This document shows, in pieces, positions 34,801 through 39,598 of a stretch of DNA of 64,000 bases. The notes under the pieces are model-generated. The model searched no databases and had not been told where the DNA came from. It saw only the letters and a list, made by a program, of their open reading frames with translations. The DNA comes from Lycorma delicatula. Its lineage: Eukaryota; Arthropoda; Insecta; Hemiptera; Fulgoridae. The DNA lies in NCBI RefSeq assembly GCF_047948215.1, contig NC_134461.1, positions 84,592,103 through 84,656,102 on the forward strand. The letters are read 5' to 3'. Made by a program: the position numbers and the translations under genes. The first letter of the stretch is position 1. Every line of letters begins with the position of its first letter.

Positions 34801-37070
34801 TGAACTTTCTGCTGCAGCATCTTCATGACTGAGACAGATTTCTGATTGCATCTGCAGTGAAGGTCACACAGTGGTGTCAACTGTGATGAAAAACTTAATA
34901 ACATAACGAACATAAATATGAAAACTGGATGCTTTTAACCAATTCCATTATTTGATTACAATTTTTTGGAAACAAGGAGTTCTTTTATAAACACCCAGTA
35001 TATATAAAAATTGTTTTATTAAAAATAAAAAAACGTTATAAATTGATTTATTTTTTAGTTATCAACATTTTTCTGTTTTAAGTTTTTTAAATGCTTTTTT
35101 GTATTGTGATTATGTTGAGAATGAATACTTTTAAACGAATATGTTTAAAAATGAAAATTTTGTTTTTATGATTTCAGGTCGTGGAACTTCAACATATGAT
35201 GGAACTGCTATTGCAGCATCAGTTTTGAGAGAATTAACTACTATGAAATGTAGAACATTATTCTCAACTCATTATCATTCCTTGGTTGAAGATTTTAAAC
35301 ATTTTAAAGCTGTTAAACTTGGACATATGGTAAGCAGTACTTTTTATTTTTATATTTTGTTTTTTTTAACAGAAAAAGAGATTTTATATTCATTTTCTTA
35401 CTAAAATTTAACTCTTTGCAGCATAATTAACTACTTTTAAACAGAGATTTATAAATAGTAAACCAACTATTAGTAACCTAGCTTACAAATATGAGTAGTA
35501 ACTTATGGGAAGAAATAGTCTTAAAATTATGTAGTTGTAATTGCAATTTGAGTATAATATTTTTAATTTTGAAAGTGTTAAATAAATACACATCTACTTT
35601 TAATTGTTCAATGATTTTAATATTTATATATTACTCAACTGTTAAAGCAAACAAACAGATAAACCTGTAAGCATTTTGATTGCTGAGTAGATAGTTTGTT
35701 ATTGTTCAATTTTTATCAGTATTAGCCCATCACAGTTGACATAATATAATCCTGTTCAAGCCAATCATGTACACATTTCTGGGCTGCTAGCAGTCCCAAA
35801 TTTTCTTATATAATGAAAAAATAATTTCAGTTGTTAAATTTTTCATGGAAATGCTGTCTGTTTCGTGATATAAAAATATTTCAAAAATATTTTACTTATT
35901 TTATAAGTAATATATCATACCAGATTTTATAAAAAAAAATTTTTGATTATCTTATTGAAGCAAAAAAAATCTCTTGTCAGTAACCCATTCCCTCGCACCC
36001 TTTTGTCTGTATCAAAGTCAGACCAATATTGTACATCCACATGTTGCGGGTCCAACATGTGATTTACTGAGGACATTTGTATGGGAAATTTACGATCACC
36101 CAGCATATAGTCCAACTTAGCTTCTTCTCATTACCATTGTTTGGGAAATTGAAAGAATTTTTGAGTGGTAAGCAATTCGCAGGTGAAAATGAACTTAAAA
36201 ATGCTGTTAATCAGTGGCTGTAAATGGACTGGTGGCAGAAGAATACGATGAGGGTATATTGAAGCTGGTGTGTCACTACGATAAATGTGGTGATTATACA
36301 GAGAAGTAGTATAAGGTATGTAGTTTAAGAGAAATAAAAAATATTTATAAAGTTTTCAGAATAATTTTTTTTTACAATGAAATGATCTTTACTTTAGAGA
36401 TAATCTCCTCATTATAGAGTGAAATATAGTTTGTCATTTTTATATTTATAAATATTTTAAATAAAAACAAAACAATTTTAAAATGCACACCAAGAAGTGT
36501 AAAATAATGTTTCTCAATTCTTTTAATTTTGTTTTTTGAGGCTACAATAAATTGAATACCCAAAATTTTTCACAAAACTCACTATTTTTAAGGCAATATT
36601 TATAAACAAATTGATCAAACAAAAAAAGTTCTGCATTTCTAATTGCAGAAATGGTAGCGATTATCGTGTGGGTTTGTTTTTTTTATTTATTTATTTTTTG
36701 TTTATACTGATGTGAAATTAAATAATGAAAGAATTAATTGCCTCTTTATTAATTGTTTTCTTTCTTTTCATTTTTTATTTATTTATGTATATTTTTGTTT
36801 CAGTCATGTATGGCTGAAACTGATGAAGAAGTCGAAGGTAATAATCAAGAAATGGTCACATTTCTGTATAAATTTGCAGAAGGTGCATGTCCAAAATCAT
36901 ATGGATTTAACGCAGCTCGTCTTGCTGGTGTACCAAATAACATAATAAAACTTGGACAACAGCGTGCCAAACAACTTGAACATGAATCTCACCAGCGTAA
37001 ATTGTTTAAACTATTATTTGGTCAACAACAGCAATTGAAATTACGGGAAAAACTGGTTGAAATTTTATAA
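4729..37070 (+). CDS. Msh6: DNA mismatch repair protein Msh6, 3' part of gene (12 exons)
   Basis: Exons: 4729-4841, 5771-5926, 15271-15428, 18430-18539, 20267-20422, 25107-25241, 27021-27112, 27269-27410, 28407-28586, 33485-33662, 35178-35329, 36804-37070. Joined they give 612 codons plus a stop with every intron GT-AG and phases consistent. The product is the C-terminal half of MutS homologue 6, which pairs with Msh2 as MutS-alpha to recognise base mismatches and small loops in the nucleus. Visible parts are the core/lever ([15 protein letters not shown] onward), the clamp, and the ATPase: Walker [15 protein letters not shown], the [14 protein letters not shown] signature, Walker [17 protein letters not shown], the LFSTHYHSL switch, and the C-terminal FLYKF...[10 protein letters not shown] helix-turn-helix. 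The PWWP/N-terminal and mismatch-binding domains lie upstream of the window. The order and wording match Msh6, not Msh2 or Msh3. Introns are large because they are filled with transposons. Confidence 0.96.
5238..5399 (+). mobile_element. tRNA-derived SINE (family B)
   Basis: A box A-like segment (ATAGTAGAGCAGTAG, near 5248-5262) and box B GGTTCAAATTG (5292-5302) head a short element. It continues AACAGGCATGGCATGTCTCA, TTCCCACGTACAAG, TTCAAGCTTATATGGTGA and ends in an A-rich tail. The same word string recurs at 56265-56368, and in reverse at 27525-27620 and 48515-48600, which shows it is a dispersed family. No clear TSD was found for this copy. Confidence 0.7.
5771..5926 (+). CDS. Msh6: Msh6 exon (lever)
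   Basis: Acceptor TTATACAG, donor GTTGGT. Encodes [13 protein letters not shown] through LPDLERLLS. The Arg codon split from the previous exon is restored and 2 nt carry over to the next, so phases agree on both sides. Confidence 0.94.
5927..6743. other. A+T-rich Msh6 intron sequence
   Basis: Apart from splice signals nothing recognisable. The same holds for 5400-5770 and 6935-7014. Confidence 0.6.
6759..6919 (-). mobile_element. SINE-A, 5'-truncated, with 15-bp TSD
   Basis: The reverse strand carries the 3' half of SINE-A (TGGTTTCAATTAACCACAC-like body, CTGAAGTAATACCTTA, GGCTAAACAG tail). A homopolymer C tract (about 6783-6795) interrupts the tail. It is flanked by the perfect repeat ATATATACAAGATCT (6744-6758 and 6920-6934). 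The tRNA-like head is missing, as expected for an incomplete reverse-transcription product. Confidence 0.85.
7015..7432 (-). pseudogene. Mariner-like transposase, 3' half, left of the inserted LINE
   Basis: On the reverse strand, reading away from the LINE, the sequence gives LVHYEYPEG, a lost segment, then [19 protein letters not shown]. This resembles the mariner sequence VHHEYVPEGQT...LHHDNAPAHTALLV. The remainder is too eroded to follow well. It continues a 5' half found at 10781-11000 on the other side of the LINE, so the two pieces are one old transposon. Confidence 0.55.
7494..8273 (-). CDS. LINE ORF C-terminal region
   Basis: 259 codons continuing the reverse-transcriptase protein after a frameshift near 8290. 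It contains [11 protein letters not shown], the thumb-region [18 protein letters not shown] and a Trp-Ile-rich segment, all usual in RTE-like proteins. It ends in a Lys/Arg-rich tail with [20 protein letters not shown], which probably binds nucleic acid. The stop is about 50 bases from the element's 3' end, so there is almost no 3' untranslated region. Confidence 0.85.
   Translation of the reverse strand: MAIDPLVIEHITVNNQKMKIVKQFKYLGEIITYNLNEKVTWQNKTNKMIKSQKLTWSTYNKKCLSAKTKLKHYKTVVQPEVTYGSETLFKITQKNRIEKILKIERRIVRTCINKKHQKEGQWWIVPNEVVYREIEPVTDTMRKKRISFFGHLIRTPQTRLSRNIIEKLWFQKLEVGWIKEIREDMKELGISLTDLQNKTGKITKLKDKSIRFKQKTDKRQNTTKRVFTDEEKKARSERMKKYWAARKSKITRFSQKRSN
8273..9955 (-). CDS. LINE reverse transcriptase (with end of endonuclease)
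   Basis: 560 codons. The first 60 or so residues finish the endonuclease ([12 protein letters not shown], then [11 protein letters not shown] with the catalytic SDH). Reverse-transcriptase motifs follow: [36 protein letters not shown] and [14 protein letters not shown]. Then come [45 protein letters not shown] and the catalytic FADDLALLA. The protein would prime on nicked chromosomal DNA and copy the element RNA. It stops early at SLSKKLN because of a short indel near 8290; the other frame reads on as EKTELMAI into the next piece. The displayed start is only the first Met after the upstream frameshift. Confidence 0.92.
   Translation of the reverse strand: MISKSTYFMRKPNKLKTWKHPDWKKGEWQLNHVCMDRNYHKEIYNVKVLRGTDTGSDHYLIKVKIKFTPHKKKKSQPKNKRAYDPHKLINNAIFEETTKKIKLTNNLKELTSQLKEIAEELAPINPRKKHQWWNEECDKAVKDRHRAWINHQTQKTEESNHEFTKQRKITQKIIRGTKRQAHKNLIQQIEESSKKTNFRDYYKIFGQALQRYEPPTLMLRGKKGNMAHTNKENAEILAETFNRLLNCDDPPELFEIDTETPVKTSPVNINPLTIQEVLAALNEIKNYKASGEDQLFAELWKHSSVYSVKTSLHLCLVKIWNEEKLPEHWTTALIHPLHKKGDKTNPENYRGISLLDCTYKILSRIIYNRCKDQLELELGEYQGGFRPWRGCPEQIISLTLMMDLYKRRKKQLIITFIDFKRAYDCIHRPSMLNILKNLGLHPKLVNVIKLTSTNTQSRVKFRAELSQPFYIKTGLRQGDGLSPLLFNCALEFVMRKWYEINPKNIKMGTKKNSITLNCLGFADDLALLANNIQEAKTQIMSLQNLAQKIGLHISLSKKLN
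9976..10686 (-). CDS. LINE endonuclease domain (N-terminal part of ORF)
   Basis: 236 codons starting at ATG (10684-10686), about 80 bases inside the element's 5' end. It encodes an AP-type endonuclease: ATYNINSL near residue 57, an LIAGLQEMR motif (catalytic Glu), [18 protein letters not shown] and the catalytic [11 protein letters not shown] near residue 207. The enzyme would nick target DNA for reverse transcription. The reading ends early because of a small insertion near 10010. The next frame continues seamlessly with [14 protein letters not shown], which resembles the conserved NGxRLxEFCxxNxL of this family. Confidence 0.88.
   Translation of the reverse strand: MEGLLRKNPPSGKYQRRLHSDPVGSCLKDNNESEHLETPKNNTTSKLRIRHKQINNIATYNINSLTQPGKLKTLTDIMDKQNILIAGLQEMRNTDREPFESQGYRIYKGIPGKRVMKNCPQFGTGFAINLKIIDSVVEFKSYSPRISTLTLKSVNKFYTIINVHAPTNDKNNLKKDREEMDKFWELLDQTANNINKTHTKILIGDFNAQLGKNEDIVILSENGLPKRKLTRTAKDL
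10742..10760. repeat. Perfect hairpin in LINE 5' leader
   Basis: CTCTGGAT / GTG / ATCCAGAG: 8-bp stem with a 3-base loop, 8 bases inside the 5' end of the LINE. A second short inverted repeat GGGAAT-AA-ATTCCC lies a little further in. Both would fold in the element RNA; a role is only a guess. Confidence 0.7.
10781..11000 (-). pseudogene. Mariner-like transposase, 5' half, right of the inserted LINE
   Basis: The reverse strand reads LLSTEI...ANLTFLRT, then IGDETYI*GL*P*IKAQTSQ and [14 protein letters not shown]. This is clearly the TGDETWVYGYDPETKAQSSQWKS...PKKAR region of a mariner transposase with point stops. The first catalytic Asp (GDE) is kept. It joins in sense to the 3' half at 7015-7432 once the LINE and one TSD copy are ignored. 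Confidence 0.7.
11560..12330 (-). pseudogene. Endonuclease-like relic of Helitron/PIF1-associated type
   Basis: Reverse-strand pieces in order: [16 protein letters not shown] (about 12100-12160), [20 protein letters not shown] then VMVIVCI (about 11950-12030), [20 protein letters not shown] (about 11790-11850), and [15 protein letters not shown] plus [16 protein letters not shown] with a stop (about 11590-11690). The GDFNVN motif is that of an endonuclease/exonuclease/phosphatase fold. The string as a whole recalls the C-terminal endonuclease region of arthropod proteins annotated with PIF1-like or Helitron helicases. Several frameshifts and stops show it is dead. No helicase motif or Helitron terminus was recognised nearby, so the Helitron link is inference from family memory. 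Confidence 0.55.
12340..13170. other. A+T-rich Msh6 intron sequence
   Basis: Short frames only, all consistent with chance in A+T-rich DNA. 11001-11559, 14347-15270 and 15429-15886 are similar. Confidence 0.55.
13171..14346 (+). mobile_element. Mariner-family transposon, degraded
   Basis: Imperfect terminal inverted repeats match at 18 of 23 inner bases: GGCTAAGAAGTTACTGGCTTGAC at 13181-13203 and its approximate complement at 14317-14339. The inner frames read ATG near 13210, [40 protein letters not shown], the first catalytic region [44 protein letters not shown], and the last part [13 protein letters not shown]. The second catalytic Asp region (HQDNAP) appears deleted. Stops and frameshifts occur throughout. 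Length is about 1.2 kb, near the usual 1.3 kb. Confidence 0.85.
15271..15428 (+). CDS. Msh6: Msh6 exon (lever/clamp)
   Basis: Acceptor TTAATTTCAG, donor GTATTT. Encodes [20 protein letters not shown], then [14 protein letters not shown], strongly like the RAIMYEETTYSKKKI region of MSH6. The intron before it is 9.3 kb, the largest in the window, and contains the 3.3-kb LINE. Confidence 0.95.
15887..17219 (+). mobile_element. Mariner-like transposon (SETMAR-type transposase), degraded, full length
   Basis: The ends are inverted: GAGGGATATCTCTAAAGTAAAGACC at left and, on the other strand at right, GAGAGGTTATATCTAAAGTAAAAACC. Inner reading pieces: [48 protein letters not shown] (first catalytic region, Asp-Glu changed), [66 protein letters not shown] and [16 protein letters not shown]. 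The last ORF (16844-17116) ends at the normal C terminus. A 3' fragment of the same family is at 36026-36412. Confidence 0.85.
17220..18429. other. A+T-rich Msh6 intron sequence
   Basis: No repeat or coding signal recognised. 19556-20266 and 20423-21171 are likewise blank except for homopolymer runs. Confidence 0.55.
18430..18539 (+). CDS. Msh6: Msh6 exon (clamp)
   Basis: Acceptor TTTTCCAG, donor GTAAAG. Encodes [17 protein letters not shown] then [16 protein letters not shown] matches the conserved GRFPDLTVEL context. Ends on a codon boundary. Confidence 0.88.
18985..19555 (+). pseudogene. R1/I-like LINE fragment (C terminus with zinc knuckle)
   Basis: Pieces resemble the end of R1-group reverse-transcriptase proteins. 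[11 protein letters not shown] and [20 protein letters not shown] (about 19060-19165) resemble RAYRTVS..AxxVxAGxx[24 protein letters not shown] (about 19320-19383) has the CxxCGxxDTAEHxxFxC zinc-binding pattern. The open frame at 19228-19548 is mostly a shadow of this reading. It is cut off on its 5' side. It lies in the Msh6 intron before the 20267 exon. Confidence 0.6.
20267..20422 (+). CDS. Msh6: Msh6 exon (clamp)
   Basis: Acceptor TTTTCTAG, donor GTAATA. Encodes [20 protein letters not shown] then [15 protein letters not shown], matching the [24 protein letters not shown] stretch of MSH6. 52 whole codons. Confidence 0.95.
21172..21214. repeat. Perfect 15-bp inverted repeat
   Basis: TTAACTAACATTACT (21172-21186) and AGTAATGTTAGTTAA (21200-21214) with a 13-base loop. 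Pairing continues imperfectly outward (AAAATTTTAGTC against AATTAAATTTT). It abuts the 5' side of the mariner remnant that follows, and may be a rearranged end of it. Confidence 0.75.
21215..21895 (+). pseudogene. Mariner transposase remnant, 5'-truncated and internally deleted
   Basis: Frames read [77 protein letters not shown] and, near the end, [20 protein letters not shown] with [19 protein letters not shown]. These match a mariner transposase with its first catalytic Asp kept. The HDNAPAH and YSPDLAP parts are frameshifted or absent. The right end CTTTCTGGACAGACCTTG resembles a mariner terminal repeat; no left copy was found. Confidence 0.8.
22307..23486 (-). mobile_element. Mariner-like transposon with perfect 17-bp terminal repeats (including TA)
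   Basis: TATGAGGTGTGTTTTTA (22307-22323) is exactly inverted at 23470-23486, the outer TA being the target duplication. On the reverse strand the degraded transposase reads [21 protein letters not shown] pieces, [19 protein letters not shown] and [20 protein letters not shown], then QWLAS. This is the last catalytic region, with YSPDLAP and Asn in place of the final Asp. About 1.18 kb, with many stops. Confidence 0.85.
23487..24648. other. Msh6 intron, unassigned
   Basis: 23500-23830 has a more balanced base composition and may be an eroded repeat. 24011-24030 is a short C-run followed by GCGCACGTGCG. Nothing could be named. Confidence 0.4.
24664..24959 (+). mobile_element. SINE-A, full length, with 15-bp TSD
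   Basis: Same structure as the copy at 1595-1885: CCCACCGGGTTGGTGTAGTAG head with box A, near-palindrome CCAAATCAGTTGATTTGG, box B-like GTACAAGTCC, TTTCAATTAACCACACGTCT body, and GGCTAAACAG plus A-rich tail. Flanked by the perfect repeat AGCTTAAGATCAACT (24649-24663 and 24960-24974). Confidence 0.92.
25107..25241 (+). CDS. Msh6: Msh6 exon (clamp/core)
   Basis: Acceptor TTATACAG, donor GTAATA. Encodes [18 protein letters not shown] then [18 protein letters not shown], like NRYQLEIPE...YELKSTKKGCKRYWT. 45 whole codons. Confidence 0.95.
25242..25734. other. A+T-rich Msh6 intron with (TTA)n tract
   Basis: A TTATTATTATTATTATTATT microsatellite near 25595-25612; otherwise low-complexity A+T. Confidence 0.6.
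25735..26300 (+). pseudogene. Internally deleted mariner (SETMAR-type) remnant
   Basis: The 5' part reads [20 protein letters not shown] and [20 protein letters not shown] then WV, like the HTH start of SETMAR-type transposases. [13 protein letters not shown] follows. The 3' part near 26160-26270 reads [19 protein letters not shown] residues in shifted frames, then EWL..., the transposase C terminus. The catalytic middle is gone. No terminal repeats were identified. Confidence 0.6.
26301..27020. other. A+T-rich Msh6 intron sequence
   Basis: No feature recognised. 27621-28406 is also blank. Confidence 0.5.
27021..27112 (+). CDS. Msh6: Msh6 exon (core helices)
   Basis: Acceptor TTATTTCAG, donor GTAATT. 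Encodes [20 protein letters not shown] then [10 protein letters not shown]. 2 nt carry over. Confidence 0.9.
27269..27410 (+). CDS. Msh6: Msh6 exon (core to ATPase linker)
   Basis: Acceptor TATTTCAG, donor GTAAGT. Encodes [20 protein letters not shown] then [14 protein letters not shown], matching the [22 protein letters not shown] region. Only a 156-bp intron separates it from the previous exon. Confidence 0.94.
27525..27620 (-). mobile_element. SINE-B fragment with SINE-A-type 3' tail
   Basis: On the reverse strand it reads AATCCCGATCAGGCATGGTA, then TGCTACAAAAATTTTCAT (SINE-B middle), then CATCCTCTGAAGCAATAACT and GGTGGTCCCAGAAGT, which is the tail seen in SINE-A copies. This joins a SINE-B body to the shared tail. 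The tRNA head is largely lost. Confidence 0.55.
28407..28586 (+). CDS. Msh6: Msh6 exon with Walker A
   Basis: Acceptor TTAAAG, donor GTAAAT. Encodes ...[11 protein letters not shown], then the nucleotide-binding P-loop [14 protein letters not shown] and LAQM. 60 whole codons. Confidence 0.96.
28755..29000. other. GC-rich island of unknown origin
   Basis: About 245 bases of balanced to GC-rich sequence inside a strongly A+T-rich intron, starting after a short TA microsatellite (28735-28747). It contains CTCCCCTGGATCTAGGCCTC, GCCAGGTGAGGGAAACGCCA and GGGGACACCCCTGGAGGGAT. The forward frame 28818-29012 is open for 64 codons but shows no recognisable domain. It looks like an imported repeat, perhaps a LINE 5' leader or another SINE, but I cannot assign it. 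Confidence 0.5.
29838..30378 (-). pseudogene. Unassigned coding relic with Cys-rich CCDP...LCxxC motif
   Basis: On the reverse strand an open frame of 116 codons (30378-30028) ends at a TAG. The same frame then stays open to about 29838. Around that stop it reads [39 protein letters not shown] and [18 protein letters not shown], then [19 protein letters not shown]. The spacing CCDPLxxHK...LCxxC suggests a zinc-binding N-terminal domain. I have an impression of similar starts in poorly characterised, transposon-like invertebrate proteins but cannot name the family. It sits in the 4.9-kb Msh6 intron between the Walker A and signature exons. Confidence 0.45.
30380..32279. other. Msh6 intron, mostly unassigned
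   Basis: A reverse-strand frame of 91 codons (30509-30784) and one of 65 (31088-31285) could belong to the same unknown element as 29838-30378, but no motif supports it. 29001-29837 and 32500-33484 show nothing recognisable. Confidence 0.3.
32280..32490 (+). pseudogene. LINE C-terminal zinc-knuckle remnant (R1/I-like)
   Basis: The frame from 32286 reads [20 protein letters not shown] then [14 protein letters not shown]. This resembles the LTGHGxFxxYLxxxxxxDSPxCxxCxxxDTxEHxLFxC region near the end of R1/I-group LINE proteins. The first Cys pair is degraded (CGGY). Nothing else of the element was recognised on either side. Confidence 0.45.
33485..33662 (+). CDS. Msh6: Msh6 exon with ABC-type signature and first half of Walker B
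   Basis: Acceptor TTTTTTAG, donor GTAAAG. Encodes GCHVPA...[31 protein letters not shown] and LVLIDELG. The donor cuts the conserved DELGRGT motif after the first base of the second Gly codon. Confidence 0.96.
33684..35002 (-). mobile_element. DDE transposon of the DUF4817-plus-DDE_3 kind, degraded
   Basis: Inverted ends: ATACAGAATGTTTATAAAAG then AACTTCTTGG (from 33684) and, at right on the other strand, ATACTGGGTGTTTATAAAAG then AACTCCTTG (to 35002). The reverse-strand transposase reads [20 protein letters not shown]...[20 protein letters not shown], like the DUF4817 HTH. Then come [17 protein letters not shown] and an eroded middle. The end reads [20 protein letters not shown] and DFFL (last catalytic Asp region), then [20 protein letters not shown]. 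The element nearly fills the intron that splits the Walker B motif of Msh6. The family name is from memory. Confidence 0.75.
35178..35329 (+). CDS. Msh6: Msh6 exon with second half of Walker B and His switch
   Basis: Acceptor ATTTCAG, donor GTAAGC. Encodes [20 protein letters not shown] then [13 protein letters not shown] and KLGHM. Restores the Gly codon split from the previous exon. Confidence 0.96.
35330..36025. other. A+T-rich Msh6 intron sequence
   Basis: Nothing recognised. 36413-36803 is also blank apart from the terminal-exon acceptor. Confidence 0.5.
36026..36412 (+). mobile_element. 3' fragment of the 15887-17219 mariner family
   Basis: From GTACATCCACATGTTGCGGG to the right terminal repeat (TTACAATGAAATGATCTTTA then CTTTAGAGATAATCTCCTC) it parallels bases 16824-17219 at high identity, including the GGTAAGCAATT and GAATACGATGAGGGTATATT stretches. 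The left two thirds are missing. Confidence 0.85.
36804..37070 (+). CDS. Msh6: Msh6 terminal exon
   Basis: Acceptor TTTGTTTCAG. Encodes [20 protein letters not shown], then [20 protein letters not shown] and a basic/Gln-rich tail ending KLVEIL and TAA (37068-37070). The C-terminal helix-turn-helix that contacts Msh2 in MutS-alpha is present. Confidence 0.95.
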   Translation, partial: SCMAETDEEVEGNNQEMVTFLYKFAEGACPKSYGFNAARLAGVPNNIIKLGQQRAKQLEHESHQRKLFKLLFGQQQQLKLREKLVEIL

Positions 37071-37333
37071 ATAATAATTAGTATATTATTCAGTTCCTCT
37101 TATTTCACACTATTGTTATTACTTATGTATTAGCATCGCAGTTGCTTTCAGCTGTTTGTACCTGATTTTATAAAATGGTTTCATTAAGTTTTAATGATTA
37201 TAATTACCATATATGCTTGTAAGATATTCTCATATTTCTATACCCTATGTTTTATTGTTATTCTGAGTTATTGTCATTTTACATTAGTTTTGTTTTAGTA
37301 TTAAATGAATGTACATTCATAGTAACAAAATTA

Positions 37334-37339
37334 AATAAA
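37334..37339 (+). promoter_or_regulatory. Probable Msh6 polyadenylation signal AATAAA
   Basis: AATAAA 264 bases past the stop codon, in an A+T-rich 3' untranslated region. Other AATAAA-like words occur nearby (for example 37798-37803), so the site actually used is uncertain. Confidence 0.4.
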
Positions 37340-38313
37340 TGAATATATGTAATGTATGAGTCTTATATTAACTGATGTTAAATAAGACTGAACAAGCTTT
37401 ACTCATATTGCTGAAAGTTATAAATAATCTCATGTACGTTTAACATAAAATAGACATTTGTGTATTTCAACTCTTTAACTTTCAAAGTTGGTGCACTTGT
37501 TTTCAGTGAAAAGTGATGACAGATCGTATGAGGATTAACTTAATTGTATTTTTTAATCACATTTTGCCAAACCAATTATTCTCATTATATATAGTGGAAG
37601 TTTAAATAGCTGTCAACTTCATGTTGCGTATTGTGTTTTGCAACTATGATACAATAGTTGAAAATATTATTTTTTTACATTGATGAAGTTCACTAGTTGG
37701 TTGATGTATGTAAACAGTAGACATGGTATCATAAATTATTATAGATATTTAATTGCTTTTGTTAAATTTTAATTCAGAATTATAAATATAAAACAATAAA
37801 ATAAGATTTTTTCTTGCTAATTGCAATCATAGTGTTAACGATTCAGAATATAAATGCATTGTTAAATGACTACTTGCAACACAGTGAAAGAGGGTTAGGG
37901 AAATAAATCGATCAGCTCCAGCTAAAAGTAAGTTAATCATTATTAATTTTGAAACATAACTTTGTATAAAGAATAACAAAAAAGATTAAAATTATCATTA
38001 AAGCATTTGATGATTAACGTTCCAGAAAAATCCAATCCTGGAGAGTAACAAAAGGATGTAAAACTTGGCACTATCAGTTGTATGAAAGAACTCTTACTTC
38101 TTTTCACTGTGCATATATAAAAGTTTAAAGTTTCATAATAGTTTACAAAGTTTTACTGATTTTGTAATTCTCTATGTCAAGCAAAATGAGGACAAAAAAT
38201 AATAATACATTAAAACTAGGCAAATTCATAAGGATGCAATTTTGATGAAAAGTAAGTCATTCTTTATTAAGTCAAAAAAAATGCATTGAGCAACAATATT
38301 GCATAGCTTTTAA

Positions 38314-39594
38314 CCCTGCGGTACACACGTTTGTCCGTGTTACATAAGTAATTGAGTTTTAAGTAGAAGAGTATTTACTTACTACTTACTTAGAGAATTT
38401 TAAGTCTTAAGTTACTGCCAGTTTATCAATTTGTTCACGCTATTTTCCAGTTTGTAAAATGTAACAACCGGAGTAAACATAAAAATCTGTTCAAACTCAT
38501 CACAGCATGAAGTAAAATCATGCTGCTACCCAGCCCACAGTTCATGAACATCAGCACACTGGATTTTGTTGTTGAAATTAAGAAAAGGGCTCCTAATAAA
38601 GCACTATCAGTAAACTTGCAATCTCTTTCTCGTCTATAAGCCTCAGTGTTGATGGCCTTTATCTGAGTGTATTTATTTGTATATTCAACAGTTTTGTCAA
38701 TATATTCAGGAGAAATAAATTTCAAAAATGTAGCCTTTTTTAGTTTTTAACATTTCTGCTATTTCGAGTAGGCCCAGGAAATACCTTAACGACATTTTTA
38801 TTTTCTGTTTTTGATGGAAGAGCCACGTGATTATTTACTCATATAGTTTCTAGATCTTTACCTAAAAATAACTGGAAATTTTGCTTACTCTCCTCTTTAG
38901 GAGGTTGATTATTTTCCTCTTCTACCAGTAATTGCTCAGTGTTGCTATTATAATTGTGTTCTTCAATCACTTGCAGTAGCAGAGTCGGGATCATTTCTGT
39001 CATCAAAAACTTCTTGCTTTTCTTCATCTAACTCATTCAGAATGCGATTGATATCATAATCTGTGCAATAACGATGATCTTGATTCTGTTAAAAAGAATG
39101 GAAGTAAATAACAATCTTGAAAAAAGGATTAGAATGAAAACAAGAAGGAATAAAAACAACACAGGAATAATAAATCAACAGAAAAAACTCTCGAACAAGT
39201 AAAATTCACAGCCATAATGAAGGAATAGAGAATAATATTTAAAGAAATGAAACTATTAAATTTTAGAGATAGATAGGAATTAACAAATTAATATAAGAAA
39301 ATAAGGAAAGAGAATGTAGGCACTAGGTAAAAACAAGATGGAATTTTATTTACATGACTGCTTGTTTAGTTGTGTAAACACTGCTGGTCAGGAGTGCATA
39401 GATCACATTCACTTACTTCGCTTCCGTCTTGACAATTTCATTCCTCACAGCTTGTGTTCTAGTCCATTATGATGGCTAATCACATAACTAATGAATAACA
39501 TAGGTCCAAAAGACAAGTGCATAAAACCTAAAACCTATTTATATCATTTTAACTAATATGTGGTGTAAATACCGCGTACGCATGCACTGCAGGA
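38314..39594 (-). mobile_element. piggyBac-type element, internally deleted, 1.28 kb
   Basis: Bounded by TTAA at 38310-38313 and 39595-39598. The left end is CCCTGCGGTACACACG and the right end reads, on the other strand, TCCTGCAGTGCATGCGTACG; both fit the piggyBac rule TTAA-CCYT. It is too short for an autonomous copy (usually above 2 kb) and codes only the transposase N-terminal part. Confidence 0.85.
38435..39027 (-). pseudogene. piggyBac transposase N-terminal fragment
   Basis: Two reverse-strand frames. 39027-38839 gives an acidic N terminus (NNQPPKEESKQNF). 38725-38435 gives FISPEYIDKTVEYTNKYTQI, CKFTDSALLGALFLISTTKS and MSLNRFLCLLRLLHFTN. This matches the start of the DDE_Tnp_1_7 domain (LxxxEIxxFxGxLxxxG...MSxNRFxxLxxxLRFDD). 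The catalytic Asp residues and everything C-terminal are deleted, since only about 120 bases remain before the left terminal repeat. Confidence 0.8.
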
Positions 39595-39598
39595 TTAA

